Below the pieces are notes generated by a model. The model worked only from the letters and a program-made list of their open reading frames with translations, searched no databases and was not told the origin of the DNA. DNA of 64,000 nt, from NCBI GenBank assembly GCA_030737835.1, contig CM060850.1, positions 15,394,068-15,458,067 of the forward strand, in the 5' to 3' direction. Both the position numbers and the translations under genes were made by a program. The DNA is from Acorus gramineus. Its lineage: Eukaryota; Streptophyta; Magnoliopsida; Acorales; Acoraceae. This document shows positions 37,066-49,115 of this stretch, one piece after another. Positions within the stretch are counted from its first letter, which is position 1, and every line of letters starts with the position of its first letter.

Positions 37066-37560
37066 GTACTATGCATTAACACTCGAGAGCTATGGGAAGT
37101 TGGAGGCATCTGCTATAGCCTACAAGTCCATGGAGGTTGTTTACTTGAGAGTAAGATCCATACAACATAGGCTATTGTCAGGTGTAATTTCCTTCTTTTT
37201 TTTCTTTCAGAAACTGTGACATTTTTTTACATAGTTAAATATATGTTAAACATGCATTTAAACTGTTTGAATTTGTATAAAATGCAGATAGAAGATATGG
37301 TCATTCTGAGGTCACTCAGCCCCTCAGCATTGTAAGAATTTCCCTGTTTTTTGACAGAATGATGAACCTCGATTTATATATTTTCTAAAACTTGAATTTT
37401 TTTTTTTTACAGGATGATTGTGTGAGCACTGCAAGAAGTTCCCATGGAAAGATTTTTAATAGCATCCGAATCTTCTCATGCACACTCAAGAAGGCACTCG
37501 ATTTCAATAAACGAGATGTACAGACATCTACACTTGGGGAGGAAGGCCAAAGATGTAAGT
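37066..37560 (+). pseudogene. CW-zinc-finger-family-like gene, 3' exons (copy B)
   Basis: The exon at about 37066-37181 reads LESYGKLEASAIAYKSMEVV after TCCAG and stays open. A short exon near 37288-37331 and one near 37413-37556 (ending KKALDFNKRDVQ) follow. In the last exon the region matching YLHLARKAVPDAK has lost bases near 37530, so the frame is broken compared with copy A. These exons are cut off from their 5' part by the 10-kb block. Confidence 0.65.
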
Positions 37561-38130
37561 GATATCCAACACTCGTGCTTTTTTAGTCTACATGAATTCT
37601 TCTACAAATTTAGCCTTTCTTTCATATTTTTTTCATATATATATGAACTACATCATCTCATATAAACAATAAGAAAGAGTTACCACATTGTCTTGTCCGG
37701 ATCTTCATCTTTATTTAAGTGTGTTTTTTCCAAATTTTACTAAAAAAACATGCAGAATAACATGTAAATTCTTTATTACGTAAAATAAATATTTAGTTTA
37801 ACTTTGATATGCCATGACTAGGGACCTAAACGCATTTAAAGCATCAGTAGGTTAGGGATCATTAATCAGGTGTATGCTGTCAATATGCCAAAACTTAATT
37901 TCCTTTGTCATGCCTAAAATTTATTTTCCTCAATCCTCTAACAAGATGCTTCAAAATGAAATTCAGGTGAAGTGCATCAAGTCCAAAACTTAGTTTTCTC
38001 ATCAATAAAACTTAGTTTCCTTTTATCAGTGGTCATCTAAAAATGACTTGGACCCATAAAGAGGAAGTTTTCTGATCATGCCCTTTTTAATTCAAACTAA
38101 TGTGGACAGTGCATTAGCAGTTTTTTTTAG

Positions 38131-38400
38131 TGCTGTTGGACTCAGTTTTTTTCTCAGTCCAAAATATAATCCTATATACCTCATTAGAAATCCAGTGAAG
38201 CATATGCATCGTTAGACGTTATATATATCTTACTAAATATTTTCTTATACTTACTAAAAATGGGTTCATTCAATTAGAAATGACGAGATATACACTTTTT
38301 GTCAAAACATATACTTCATTAGATGATGTTTACTATTTAAAAATAAATAAAAACATGTTTGGTCTAAGTTTTGGTTGGTAAAAAAACAGAGTCTAACATT
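38131..38400. mobile_element. MITE present only in copy B
   Basis: It sits within a T-run that is uninterrupted in copy A (about 15607-15615). The ends are inverted: TGTTGGACTCAGTTTTTTT at the left and AAAAAACAGAGTCTAACA at the right. A longer relative occupies 52562-53390 and shares CCTCATTAGA, CTTATACTTACTAAAAAT and GATGATGTTTACTATTTAAA. Confidence 0.75.
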
Positions 38401-39505
38401 TTCCTTTTTTTTATATGGTTTCAAATAGTTAGGCTCTCCCTAAATATGGTCCTGTAGATTTTGGCTTTAAATGTAAAAGAAACAAAAAATTCCTCTGATT
38501 AATGGAACAAAAAGTGTGTTAGTAATACATTTCTGAACATAAAGGATGTAGAAAAAAAATAAGACATTAACTGATTTACAGAAACTACAACTTAAAGAGG
38601 AAATTGTAGTAAAAACTTTAGAAGTAAATGGACATAGAAAATTGATAACAGTACAAGTTCTTTTACATGTCTATAATCTATTACAAAAAAGTAATAATAA
38701 AAAAAAATCCCACCTTGTGATGAAATGATGGTCACGAATTATATTTCTGAAAAAGCAGTTTATGAAGAAGGACATGAATTAGTTATTGTTCTTAATTACA
38801 TTAAAAAAAACAATGATGATTCTGCTAATGAAATGCTTGTGTAATCACCTCCAATGCTGTGCTGATCTCCTCACTTGTTTCCTTATGAACTGATATTGCT
38901 ACACATCATTAATCATGGTTGCTGACGGTTAAGTAATCAATATGTTCATGCATTTTTGAAAAAATTGAACTATAAGCCCTTGTGACTATAATACTTCAGT
39001 GCACTGTATTAATTAGCCACTTGCTGATCTTTCTTGGTTATAGATGAAAATGGGCATTTTTTTACTGGCGTTTCGTTGGAACTGAGAAGGATATTTATGC
39101 TGCATGTTCATGTTGGTGGAGACAGTTTATGATCTTCCCAGAATCTGTCGTATTTGTTGAACATGATTGAGGATAGTTCTTCGCGCATGCGAGGCGCTAT
39201 GAGTTGTCCACAGAGGAAATAGTTGTTAATCTCTTCATCAGAACCTAGACAGGTAAAAATTAAGTTCTCAATTTGATCTGTGGCAGTGATCTCTGCTTTT
39301 CGATGATTGTCTCTACTCTGTACAGCCAAACATAGCTTCCACAGTGCCATTCTGTTTTCAACAGATTTTTTTTTTTTAAGATTTTGTTTGAAAACAAATG
39401 TAGGTCTTGAATTGCTGAACTACATTGGTGAGGGATGCAGTCCACTTGGTGGGTCTTCCCTCCTCTCCTCTGTACTTTAGTAATTCAAACGAGAGATTAA
39501 AGTTG

Positions 39506-40227
39506 TAACAACACTACAATTTTATTTTATTTTACTTTTTGTAGCCACTTTATTTGATTATTGATACATTTTTTTGTTAAGCACCAACAAAAACAAGTTG
39601 AGAAAATAAGGATGTAATGTGCAGGAATGAAGGTGTCCATGAACTTGGTACAAAAAATATTATACAGATTTGCCTTTTGGTTTTTGTCCCACACATCGTG
39701 GGATTTTCCACGTAAATTTGATGTCCATGATTGCATGCTCTTTGATTTAATAAGTTTGCCTTGTATCAATGAATAATATTGGTTTATTGTATCATGATAT
39801 AAAATATATATATTCTTATACCATTATTTATGGTGATTGGATATACTTTTTAGTTAATTACATATAAAGGGGATCATATCCGTTTCAAGATCATCATTCA
39901 AAATTTGTTCATAAAGTGGAAAGAGAGGGTCAGTTTGGTAATTATTGTCCAGAAGAAGAATTCATATTTCCCATAAATGCAGTTCCGATACTTAAATTTG
40001 AAAGAATCCAGTTCTGGTACATTCCATTGAAAGAAAAACTTTGCCTGTGATATCCAAGATTTAACATATTAATGGAGGATTTTAAATGAAATTTCATTTT
40101 TCATTCAAAACTCAGACCACACATTTTTTTTTTTAAAATAGTAAACTTCATTTACTTGATAACAATCATCCCAACAAATCTAAAAAATCAAATGTAGAAT
40201 GAGATTGACTATCTCATCCACAAGATC
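39506..40227. other. Intergenic AT-rich DNA
   Basis: No gene or clear element is seen. Short open frames here have no recognisable domain. Confidence 0.5.
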
Positions 40228-40390
40228 TGAGACATCCTTGGATATTATATTGTAACAAACTAGATTTGATGTTATCACTTTGTAACAGACATTGTCATTC
40301 TATTTAATGAATAATACGGCTTTTCATTGAATGAGTGAGAGAAGCTTTTATCCCAAAACTTCTTTATGGTATCAGCGTGTTGAAAATTAA
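40228..40390 (+). mobile_element. Copia-like LTR end with primer site (remnant)
   Basis: GTAACA-type sequence runs into GAATAATACGGCTTTTCATT and then CCCAAAACTTCTTTATGGTATCAG, resembling an LTR end followed by an initiator-tRNA primer site (about 40377-40388, slightly diverged). No downstream gag is recognisable. Confidence 0.4.
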
Positions 40391-40554
40391 ACTTGATTGC
40401 ATGGGCATCCTACATGGCAAGATGAAGTCAAAGGTGGTCAAATTCAGAGCTGAAGTAATGAGGAAAATCAAGAGTCATTCTAGAATGTTATAGATGTTGT
40501 ATGCATTTATTATGTGAGTGAATCTAAAGTAGTAACGTTGGTGTGTGTTTCTAA

Positions 40555-40774
40555 GGGTGCGTTTGGTTGCGTGATTGCAAAACTGATTCTACAGGAATCT
40601 GGGTTTTAAAACTGATTCTACAGGAAGCTCACTTTCTTAACCTTTTGAAATCGTTGCTTTTGGGTAATATTTGCCTGAAATCTGTGTACAGGAAGCTGCT
40701 ACAATAAAACTGTTTGGTTGCACGATTGCAAACGCAGCTTCCTGCAATCGTAATCGCACAACCAAACGCACCCC
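40555..40774. mobile_element. Harbinger-type MITE with TAA duplication
   Basis: Termini are GGGTGCGTTTGGTTGCG and CGCACAACCAAACGCACCCC, flanked by TAA on both sides (40552-40554, 40775-40777), as in Tourist-like elements. 220 bp, AT-balanced interior with GCAGCTTCCTGCAATCG phrases shared with 43255-43490. Confidence 0.85.
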
Positions 40775-40799
40775 TAAGTGTCTTTGGGTTATTCTAGGT

Positions 40800-41240
40800 G
40801 CCATGTGGGGCAGTTTGGCTAGAGGAATAGGGGAGGAATAAGGGAGGATGAGGAAAAAAAGGTGTTCGGGTAGAGAGAAAAAGAAGGTATAGCTATGTAA
40901 AATTAGGTGAGAATAATCTGGTATTTATATTCCAAGTCCTCCTATGGAATTGTGTTATTCCTCCACTGGTATAAGGGGACCCACCTATCAAATCACATAT
41001 CACACATCAAATCACATGTCATCACCTTGTATACATTAATGGGGCCCACATGTCAAATCAACTTTTTACACCTTATTCACATTTTATTCATCATCAACCA
41101 AATACTCCAACCTTTATTATTACGTTTTTCAATGAGAATAATTGAAAACACAACCAAACACAAAATCACTAATTCCATTGATAAAGTTAACAATTCTTAG
41201 AATAGGTATAAACCCCAGAATAGTTTATGCCTCTATTTAA
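40800..41240. repeat. Dispersed repeat related to 48545-48890
   Basis: Both places share GAATTGTGTTATTCC, CATCACCT..TAxATTA, CACATGTCAAATCAA and an AAACACAACCAAACA-like A-rich end, in the same order. This is probably a MITE family with unresolved ends. Confidence 0.55.
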
Positions 41241-41262
41241 ACGGACCCGTTAGAGTTTAATT

Positions 41263-42204
41263 TGTCATTGATGTGTTTAGTCATCCAAGAGTCCTATGGA
41301 ATTGAAAAAGTCATGTAACTATCTATAAGTTGAGCTTTGTATTAAAAACAGATCATGGAAGTTTAAGATAAAAAAAAAAAAAAAAACAAACAAGAAGTTT
41401 GTCTTCCCTTTCTTGAAAGTTCCATATTTTTTTAACAAAGTGGTATCAGAGCCACAAAAGGAGATGTCGACCGGGATGACATAATTCACCGCTCATCAAC
41501 TCATAAAAGAAAATTACGAAAATTAGAGTATCAAAATGAAGGTTTTGTTGGGCCTGCAAGACACATGGGACATCGTAGAGAATGGCTACAAAGAGCCTCA
41601 AGAAGATGCAACATTGACTGATGCTCAAAGAGATGTTCTTAGAGCATTGAAGAGAAAAGGCAAGAAAGCTCTCTACTTCATCTATCAAAGAGTAGATGAG
41701 TCTTCTTTTGAGAAGATTGCCAATGCGACTATATCAAGACAAGCATGGGAGATACTCCAATCTTCCCACAAAGGCGCGGAGTAGGCAAAGAAGGTGCGGT
41801 TTTAAACACTCTGAAAGGAGTTTGAACAACTAGAGATGATGGAGATGAAAGAGAAGGAGGTAGTCTCTAACTAGTTTACAAGGGTTTTGTTTGTTGTTAA
41901 TCAACTTCTACGAAACAACGAAAAAATTAAAGATGTTCATGTGATGGAGAAGATACTTTGATCACTTGATCGGAAGTATGACCATATCATTGCGGTCATT
42001 GAAGTGTCAAAAGACTTGGAGGCCATGACTATTGATGAACTCATGGGTTCCTTACAAGCTAATCATGAACAAAGGCTGAACGAGAGACAAGAGCCGGTGG
42101 AGAAAGCTTTGCAATCAAAGCTGAGCCTAAAAGAACATCTCTTTGAGCATCCCTATGGTGCCAGTTTTATTCAAAGAGCATCCCTATGGTGCCAATGCTT
42201 GTAA
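41263..42204 (+). pseudogene. Copia gag remnant with LTR end and primer site
   Basis: A primer site TGGTATCAGAGCC lies at 41441-41453, three bases after an LTR-like end (...TTTAACA). Gag of the UBN2/DUF4219 type follows. The region before the ATG at 41536 reads openly as LIKENYEN then a TAG where the family has W, and then SIKMKVLLGLQDTWDIVENG. Later pieces include LFDALKRKG-like, VMEKIL and [20 protein letters not shown] (about 42010-42066). There are stops near 41782, 41802 and 41956. Zinc knuckle, protease, integrase and reverse transcriptase are absent, since other repeat DNA follows at 42205. The LTR start at 41263 is a guess. Confidence 0.75.
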
Positions 42205-42259
42205 CTATGTCGATTTAGGAAGAGCAATAACCCTGAATGAATTCAAGGCCTCCAAAGCA

Positions 42260-43030
42260 AGGTGTAACGCACAGTATTGCAGTACTTTTTTTAGAATTAT
42301 AGTATGTGTGTGTGATCGTGGGGTCGTGATCAATGACTGATCAAAAGAGCACTCATAAAACAAGATAAGCATAACGACCGTAATGCGCACACCAATAAAA
42401 AAAACCTAGTCCAACACCTGTACTGTGTTGTGTGGCTAACTAAAGTTTAATAATAATAAAAAAAAGGTCTAGTTAAAGACCTAGTTTACTACGTCCCTTC
42501 AAATAATAGAAGTCAAATAACACTAATTGAGATTCAAAACCCTAAGCTAGCTCACTGAAAGCACAATACCACATTGCCCTTGCTTTTATTTTCTTTATAA
42601 TAAAATTTATTTAATCTTGTGGGGGAATGTTGAAAAATTAAAGCATTTCCATAATAAAATATTTTAAATAATTTCCAAATAAAGATTAAAAAATTTAATA
42701 GGAATTTTGTTTACTCCTATGTGTTTAGTCCCGCATCAATTAAAGGATGCAAAAACACAGCCTTTAAATATGTCATGTGTAAATCTCGTATAAAGACCCA
42801 AGGGCTTGTGAATTATATTTGTATTTATGTTTGCTTATCCGCAGTCCATATTCCGCATTACGCATTTTGCATTCTATATTTCTTATTCAGAATCATTTTC
42901 GGATTCAGACATGTGCATGGACATGGAGATGGTCACGGTCAAGGTCATGCTTTCCATAAAAAAAAATGTATTTCCGCATTCTATGTTCCGTATTCGGATT
43001 TGAACATCAACATAGACCCGCCCGAGTTGC
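42260..43030. mobile_element. Retroelement fragments (LTR-like ends and polypurine tract)
   Basis: TGTAACGCACAGTATTGCAG at 42261 looks like an LTR-type start. CTTGTGGGGGAA directly followed by TGTTGAAAAATTAAAGC at 42628 looks like a polypurine tract and a 3' LTR start, with a possible LTR end at ...TTGCACTGCA (about 43035). The 42628 LTR does not match the LTR-like sequence before 41437, so these are probably different elements. Confidence 0.4.
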
Positions 43031-43038
43031 ACTGCAAC

Positions 43039-44117
43039 CAGAGGCGGACATAAGAGTTGGCTGGGCCGGGCTACAGATTTTGTCTTTTTTTTATATATTA
43101 CTTGATGATATATATTATGATATTTATATTTTACATTTTATAAATTTTATTTTATACATAAAATATATTCCTGACAACTAGATATGAACTTAACAAATTA
43201 ATAACAAATCATATAGTATCATAAAAACTAAATCTCAACCTAACAACCAAATCAAACTCGGGCTTGTTTGAAAACGAGTTTAGACAGCTTTTGGGTTTAC
43301 AAGAAACTTCTTTTTTCAAAGCCGTTTCCTAACGAAAGGCCAAAAGCTGCAGACAAATTTTGTGAAAAAAGTGCCTAAAAACTGAGTTTTCCAGAAGCTG
43401 TGGATATGCAGCTTCCTGCAAAATTAGTTTTAAATCCAACTTTTAACTAAAATCAGTTTTGCAATCGTGCAACAAAACACAGTCCAATCTTCCTATAAAT
43501 TTTAACAATTCTAAATTTTAAAACTCAAATATCATCTTAAGAATCAATTTAATGTCAATTGTACAATAAAGAAACATTTATATCCATAAAAAAACTCTTC
43601 TTATTTTTCTAGCAACAACTCTTCCTATTTTTATGACAACACATTTGGTTATTTTTATGACAACTTTAATTGCATTTCTTTTTTTTTCTTCACATGTGTA
43701 TGTCTTTTGAATATCACATTATTTGGTATATAAATAATTACATCAAATACAAGAACAAAAAATTCCATATATATATATTTAATATGAGTGCTGTTACATC
43801 TAGTTTTTTTTTCAGTTCTAATTTCAGTCCTATATGTATCGATAGAAAATTAACAAAGCATATACTCACATTAACGAGATAGATGAACCAATAGAAATTT
43901 TTGACATTTTTTATAAATACATCTATGCAATTCATTGTAGTATATATTTCATTTTTTATAAATGTATGTACCTCATTAGATGAGGTATACTATTTTTAAA
44001 AAATTCAAAACATGTGCAGATTTAAAATTAGAGCTAGAAACATAGTTGTACGCAACATTATCCATTTAATATATGATATATAGCACACCCTAAAATATTG
44101 TATTGGATTCGCCCCTA
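43039..44117. mobile_element. hAT-type element with near-perfect 8-bp TSD
   Basis: Ends are CAGAGGCGGACATAAG and ...TGGATTCGCCCCTA, which are imperfect inverted repeats. Flanks ACTGCAAC (43031-43038) and ACTACAAC (44118-44125) match at 7 of 8. A decayed Harbinger-type MITE (about 43255-43490) is nested inside. No transposase. Confidence 0.7.
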
Positions 44118-44199
44118 ACTACAACCTCTATCCTTCTCAACCCTTACAATACTTAATTAGCACATCTCACTCTCTATCCTACAAAAAACTATTGCATCA

Positions 44200-46015
44200 A
44201 GGAAAATGATTGACAAGCCCCAATTCGTAGGCCCCTCGTAAGCCCCATGACATGGCATGGTTTGGAAAACCATAAATACCCCTAGAGTGTTTTGTTAGTG
44301 TTAATCGTAATTAATGGGGTGGTTAGAAAAAAGGGATGGTAATTAATTACGAGAAATCACGCCGCGGCATTGAATTTTGTTTTTTTCCTTTTTTTGAATT
44401 TCAACTTTTGAATCGTCAATTCATAATCAATTCGGGTTTAATGCATTTTTTTTTCAATTATTTGAATTTGATCAGTTTTATATGTTAATTATGGTTTTTT
44501 TATGTTAAATGTATTTTTGAACATGGTACATCTGTTGTTTAATTTGTTGAATGTCAGTTACATATATATCTCTTTTTTTATCTTTTCTCTTCGGTTATTT
44601 TTTATTTTGGATACCCTTTTTCTAAAATGTAACTAACTTATTAAATATTTTTTAATGTAAATAAAACTAGTTAAATTAACAATGTAACTAACTTTTAAAA
44701 CAACGTTTTTGTAAAACAAAGCTGCATTCCAAAATATAAACGACTCTTAATATGATCTTTAGTGGAACTATGAGTCTTATTATTCGTTTTCTAAATTTTT
44801 ACGTCTATCTGATTTATAGTGATTATGATAATACATTAATTTTATTTGATAATTATTTACATTTCAATCTAGGAAATACTGTGGAATCAGTTACATTTTC
44901 TGAGCATAGTAGTACTCATTGTTGAAGTTGAGAAGCAATGTGCAGAAGCATTTACTCCAAGTGTTGGAATGACATTTGATATAGAAGAAGATGTGCAGAA
45001 GCATTTGCTCCAAATGTTGGAATGACATTTTTGAATAGTTAGATACAAATGATTACAAAGATATTTCCTTTGTAACATAAAATAGTTGCATAGTATATAA
45101 GTTAGTTACACTTGCTTAACAACAACAACAACAAACACGTAATGATTAAGGAAATATAAATCACGAGATAGATATGCACAAACTGAACAAAATGTAGAGG
45201 ATAATATCACATTGTCAATCAAGTTACATTTAGGATGTCATGATAACATAATTCTTTCTACTAGTTAGTTAAATTCTTTCTAGTAATAGTTAGTTACATT
45301 TCAAATAAAATTACATTTTCCGGTACACTGTAATAGTTAGTTACATTTTCTTAATATTTATATACACCAGTAACAACTTATAGTTAGTTACATTTACTAC
45401 AAGGTCACATTACGCATAGCAGTACTGTTAAGAAAAATCAAAATACATGTTGCTGATGAAATCTGAAAACACTCATCTGATTTTGTCAGCTACATTTCAA
45501 TAACAAATATAAAAAAAATTTAATCATACATTTCATATTTCTGTAAAAAAAAAAAGTTACTTTTGTTAATATTTGAAAAAAAACCCTAAAAATGTAATCA
45601 ACACCGTCATCAAATACAACAAACATGTTTTGTGAAATACCAAAAAAAAGGTTTCATACCCATTTTTTGGCTATAGAAGAATCTTCGGATGAAATGTTTT
45701 GTTTCAAATCGATTCTTCAATGATATAATAGGTCTTCTTCGACATTTTATACAAGAGGGTTTTTTTTCATTGATATTTTCAATTCAAATTTGATATTTGA
45801 AAACCAATAAATGCTGGGGTGGTTGTCAATGGGAAAAAAACAAAAAAAAAAAAGAGAAAAACGTGGAAAGAGGGTGGGTATTAATTAGGGGTATTTTGGT
45901 ATTTGATTTTTTTACACTTTTGTAAAAAGCAACTACACAACCAATAAAATATTGACATATCAAGGAACTTATGGGAGGGGTCTGTGTGACAAAACTCTTG
46001 CAACAATCATCCCTC
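44200..46015. mobile_element. Mutator-like element remnant rich in TTAGTTACATT words
   Basis: The left end is AATGATTGACAAGCCCC then TAGGCCCCTCGTAAGCCCCAT and GACATGGCA. The right end, in reverse complement, has ATGATTGTTGCAAG and ACCCCTCCCATAAG and GATATGTCA. These match the terminal plan of the 17322-21519 and 51242-52547 elements. Internally, GTTAC/GTAAC words recur through about 44520-45540. No transposase and no clear 9-bp duplication. Confidence 0.6.
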
Positions 46016-47254
46016 CCCTTCTTTTACATCCACATCCCCATTCAACAAAAACAATCACACTAGCACACACACCCCCTCTACCATTCTCACCATCAACAAG
46101 CTGAACCCAATATTGCAAACATCAAGAGAAATATGGGGGAGTACTTGAGAAAGCATATATGATCAATAGCATTCTTATATTAAAATATACCAATATATAT
46201 TATTAACTTGTAAATATTTAGTATTAATAAGATTCAAAATATATTATCTGATAAAATAGTATTAATATAACTAGATTAATATAATATATAATAATATGAC
46301 AACTAATTAATAATTATAATAATATACTTTTATTATGAAATAAAAATTGTATTTTTTTAGATTAATAAATACTACTCATTATAAGGTTTAATAAGTTGTA
46401 TTTCCATAATAAAAATTTATTATATTGTATTAATAGCTTTTAATAATACTATAATAAACAATGTAAATTTTTTATTATATATTAAATTTAAATGTAATTT
46501 TTTTTACTAAATTAATATAATGTATGAAAATAAATACATCTTATTAATATTTTTAATATGTACATGACACTTTTCATTAAAGATAAGATTTTGACGGTCA
46601 ATATTAAAATAAATTAAAAATAAAATAATAATATCAAATAATGTTCAAAACAATTCACATGTTATGTTCGTGCACATTAACCAGTAATAATAAAAAGAAA
46701 ATCCTACTTTATTTTGTTTACAATTATGTAAAGCATAAGAAAATTAAACTTTGGAACAATTTAGAGGCATAAAACCCAATCCCACTACATAAAGAGGATA
46801 AGCCAACTTTAACCCCCTATTTGGGGTGTAACAAAGTTATTCAACCCTGATGAGTATATCTGGATAGATAACAATTCACGCAGAATAAGCAATGCTTGTT
46901 TGATTTTTCTTTTCTATTATTTAATTTGCATTAGGAAACACAAAAGTGACATTTTTATTATTTGATTCACCCTGAATAAAGTATAAATAAGTGATAGATA
47001 AGAGATATAAAGAGTTTAATTATGACTTTTTAAATGATGACCACACCCTTACATAAATTGTTTATGTTTCGTATTTATAAGTTTGAGAGATGTGTGTATG
47101 ATATGATAGACATGACATGTTTTTTATATGCGTGTGAAATAATTCATTTAAAATGACACAGAATAATATTTTTATACATTAACATAAAAATCCTAATAAT
47201 CAATTCTTACATCCCTGAAATAGTTATCAGACATATTTCTAACTTATCCAGCAC
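46016..47254. other. AT-rich intergenic DNA
   Basis: No gene is seen. 46457-46740 is the first copy of a direct repeat whose second copy is 48165-48450. Confidence 0.5.
46457..46740. repeat. Direct repeat, copy 1 (pair with 48165-48450)
   Basis: Shared ordered phrases include CATCTTATTAATAT, AATATGTACAT, CATTAAAGATA, CAAATAATGTTCAAAACAAT followed by TCACATG, and AAAGAAAATCCT. The copies are diverged by substitutions and small indels. Confidence 0.75.
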
Positions 47255-47803
47255 TAGGCCTGTCAATCGGACGGATACGGATCGGATAGGCCCATATCCG
47301 TATCCGAATTGGATATCCGAAAAAATATCCGTATCCGATATCCAACGGATATTTCAAAACACATATCCATATCCGATCCGAAAATCCCGTATCCGATACG
47401 GATTCGGATAATATCTGAAATATTCGAAACAGATTAAAATATAAAGAATTTATAAAATCTTAAGTCCTGGTTAAATAGATATCCACCAAAGACATAAAAA
47501 CACAAATCCTAATATAGTTAAACAAATATCCAACATGGTTAAATAGGTTTGTGTTTTACCTTAAATTATGAGTCATTGGATTTTCATCTAAGGGTTGAAA
47601 CTAATTCTAAATAAAATAACAGTTCGAATACGAATATTGTTTGGATCGGATATAGGCTATATCCGATTTAATCCAAAAATTTTCGAATATGGATAGTTTG
47701 GTTCGGATACAGATACGGATTTTCAGATATCGGATATTTTCTGCATTTTCATATACGAATTTGAATAGGATATAGATGTTTTTTTGAATAATTGACAGGT
47801 TTA
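47255..47803. mobile_element. hAT-type MITE with near-perfect 8-bp TSD
   Basis: Ends are TAGGCCTGTCAAT and ATTGACAGGTTTA (inverted). Flanks TCCAGCAC (47247-47254) and TCCAACAC (47804-47811) match at 7 of 8. The ends carry dense GGATATCCGATACGGAT-type words on both strands, giving strong local self-complementarity. Confidence 0.8.
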
Positions 47804-47924
47804 TCCAACACAGCTATCAAAATTTATTTTATCAGAACAAACAGTTTTTTCTTGATTAATTTTCTCTATTCCTTTCTCAAGTTATACTTCACCCAATGGG
47901 GTGTAAAGAAGTTTGGAGGTACGA

Positions 47925-48110
47925 AACATGATCCCACTTCATGAAGCAAAGCAGAAGCGTACTTAAAAGAAATTTGGAAGTATAAAACGCGGTCCCACTA
48001 CATAAAGCAATGAGGATATATTTATGAAAAAAAAAAAGCAAAAAAAATTGCAAAGCACAGGAGGTGGCATGTGATCTCTCGTTTACAGATTGCATTAACA
48101 GATCACTTTG
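47925..48110 (+). repeat. Extra copy of the DUF247 upstream region (pair with 48905-49060)
   Basis: The phrases CCACTTCATGAAGCAAAG..AGAAGC, then GATCTCTCGTTTACAGATTG and CATTAACA resemble the DNA just upstream of the DUF247 start at 49116. A 48165-48450 direct-repeat unit and a 48545-48890 dispersed repeat lie between the two copies. Confidence 0.65.
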
Positions 48111-48164
48111 AATAAAACAAAGGGGATCACATATCGCATTTTTCAAAAAAGAAATAGATCACTT

Positions 48165-48450
48165 TTTTATACGATGTAAAATTTTATTATATATATTAAA
48201 TTTATATGTATTTTTTTTATTAAAGTGATATAATGTGCAAATTTAAATGCATCTTATTAATATTATTAATATGTACATTACGTTTTTCATTAAAGATACA
48301 ATTTTAACCGTTAATATTAAAAACAAAAAATAATAATTTCAAATAATGTTCAAAACAATTCACATGCGACATACATATGCATTAACTAATAATGAAAAAA
48401 AGAAAATCCTCCTTTATTCTACTCACAATTTTGTAAAAGCAAAGCATAAG
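48165..48450. repeat. Direct repeat, copy 2 (pair with 46457-46740)
   Basis: Same order of phrases as the first copy. Its right end runs into AAGCAAAGCATAAGCG, a phrase that also recurs near 48490-48515. Confidence 0.75.
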
Positions 48451-48544
48451 CGAACATTAAGTATGAAGCATAATCCCACTTCATGAATCATGAAGCATAA
48501 AGCATAAGCGGTACTCGAAAGAAGTTTAAGCCCACCTATACGGG

Positions 48545-48890
48545 GAAGGGGGTGATAGAAGAGAATAAAATCAAAACGTTATTTGTTTGAAATGAATAAG
48601 TGGGTATCTCTATCAGAAAATGTGAGAATAAATTATTGGTATTTCAGATCTCTTGAAATTGTGTTATTCCATCCATATAAAAGGTATCCACATGTAAAAT
48701 TATCCGTCATCACCTATATTAAATTAGGTGACACACATGTCAAATCAATTTTTTTGACATTTTATCAATCATTACCACAATTTATTCATTATCAATTAAA
48801 CATAAAAAACTAAAAATATAATCAAACAAAAATGGACATATTCCATATCTATATATACTGATATAGTGTATTCCAAAATAACTCAATTCA
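48545..48890. repeat. Dispersed repeat related to 40800-41240
   Basis: It shares GAAATTGTGTTATTCCATCC-like, CACATGTCAAATCAA and TTTATTCATxATCAA segments with the other copy. It lies between the two copies of the DUF247 upstream sequence. Confidence 0.5.
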
Positions 48891-49115
48891 CTATCCAGAT
48901 TGAGGCTAAGGTATAAAACAGACACACCACGTGATGACATGAAGCAAAGAAGGAGCATATTTACATTTATAGTTTAAAAAAAAAAGGGAAAAGAAACTAC
49001 GAAGTACTGAAGGTATAACATGGGATCTCTCATTTACACATTGCATTAACAATCCATTCATTCAGCTTCCCGTAAATTGAGTTTGGATTCAAGAAGAAAA
49101 CCCAAAAAAAAAAAA

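Larger units (their letters stand above)
36474..39505 (+). repeat. Segmental duplication, copy B (right part)
   Basis: This part resumes the copy A order from about 13555 to 16945, with a MITE at 38131-38400 that copy A lacks. Confidence 0.85.

Noticed and set aside
43738..43935. Short hydrophobic ORFs on both strands inside the 43039-44117 element
   Set aside because: AT-rich, transposon-internal and shared with a truncated repeat at 21720-22015; not conserved as coding.
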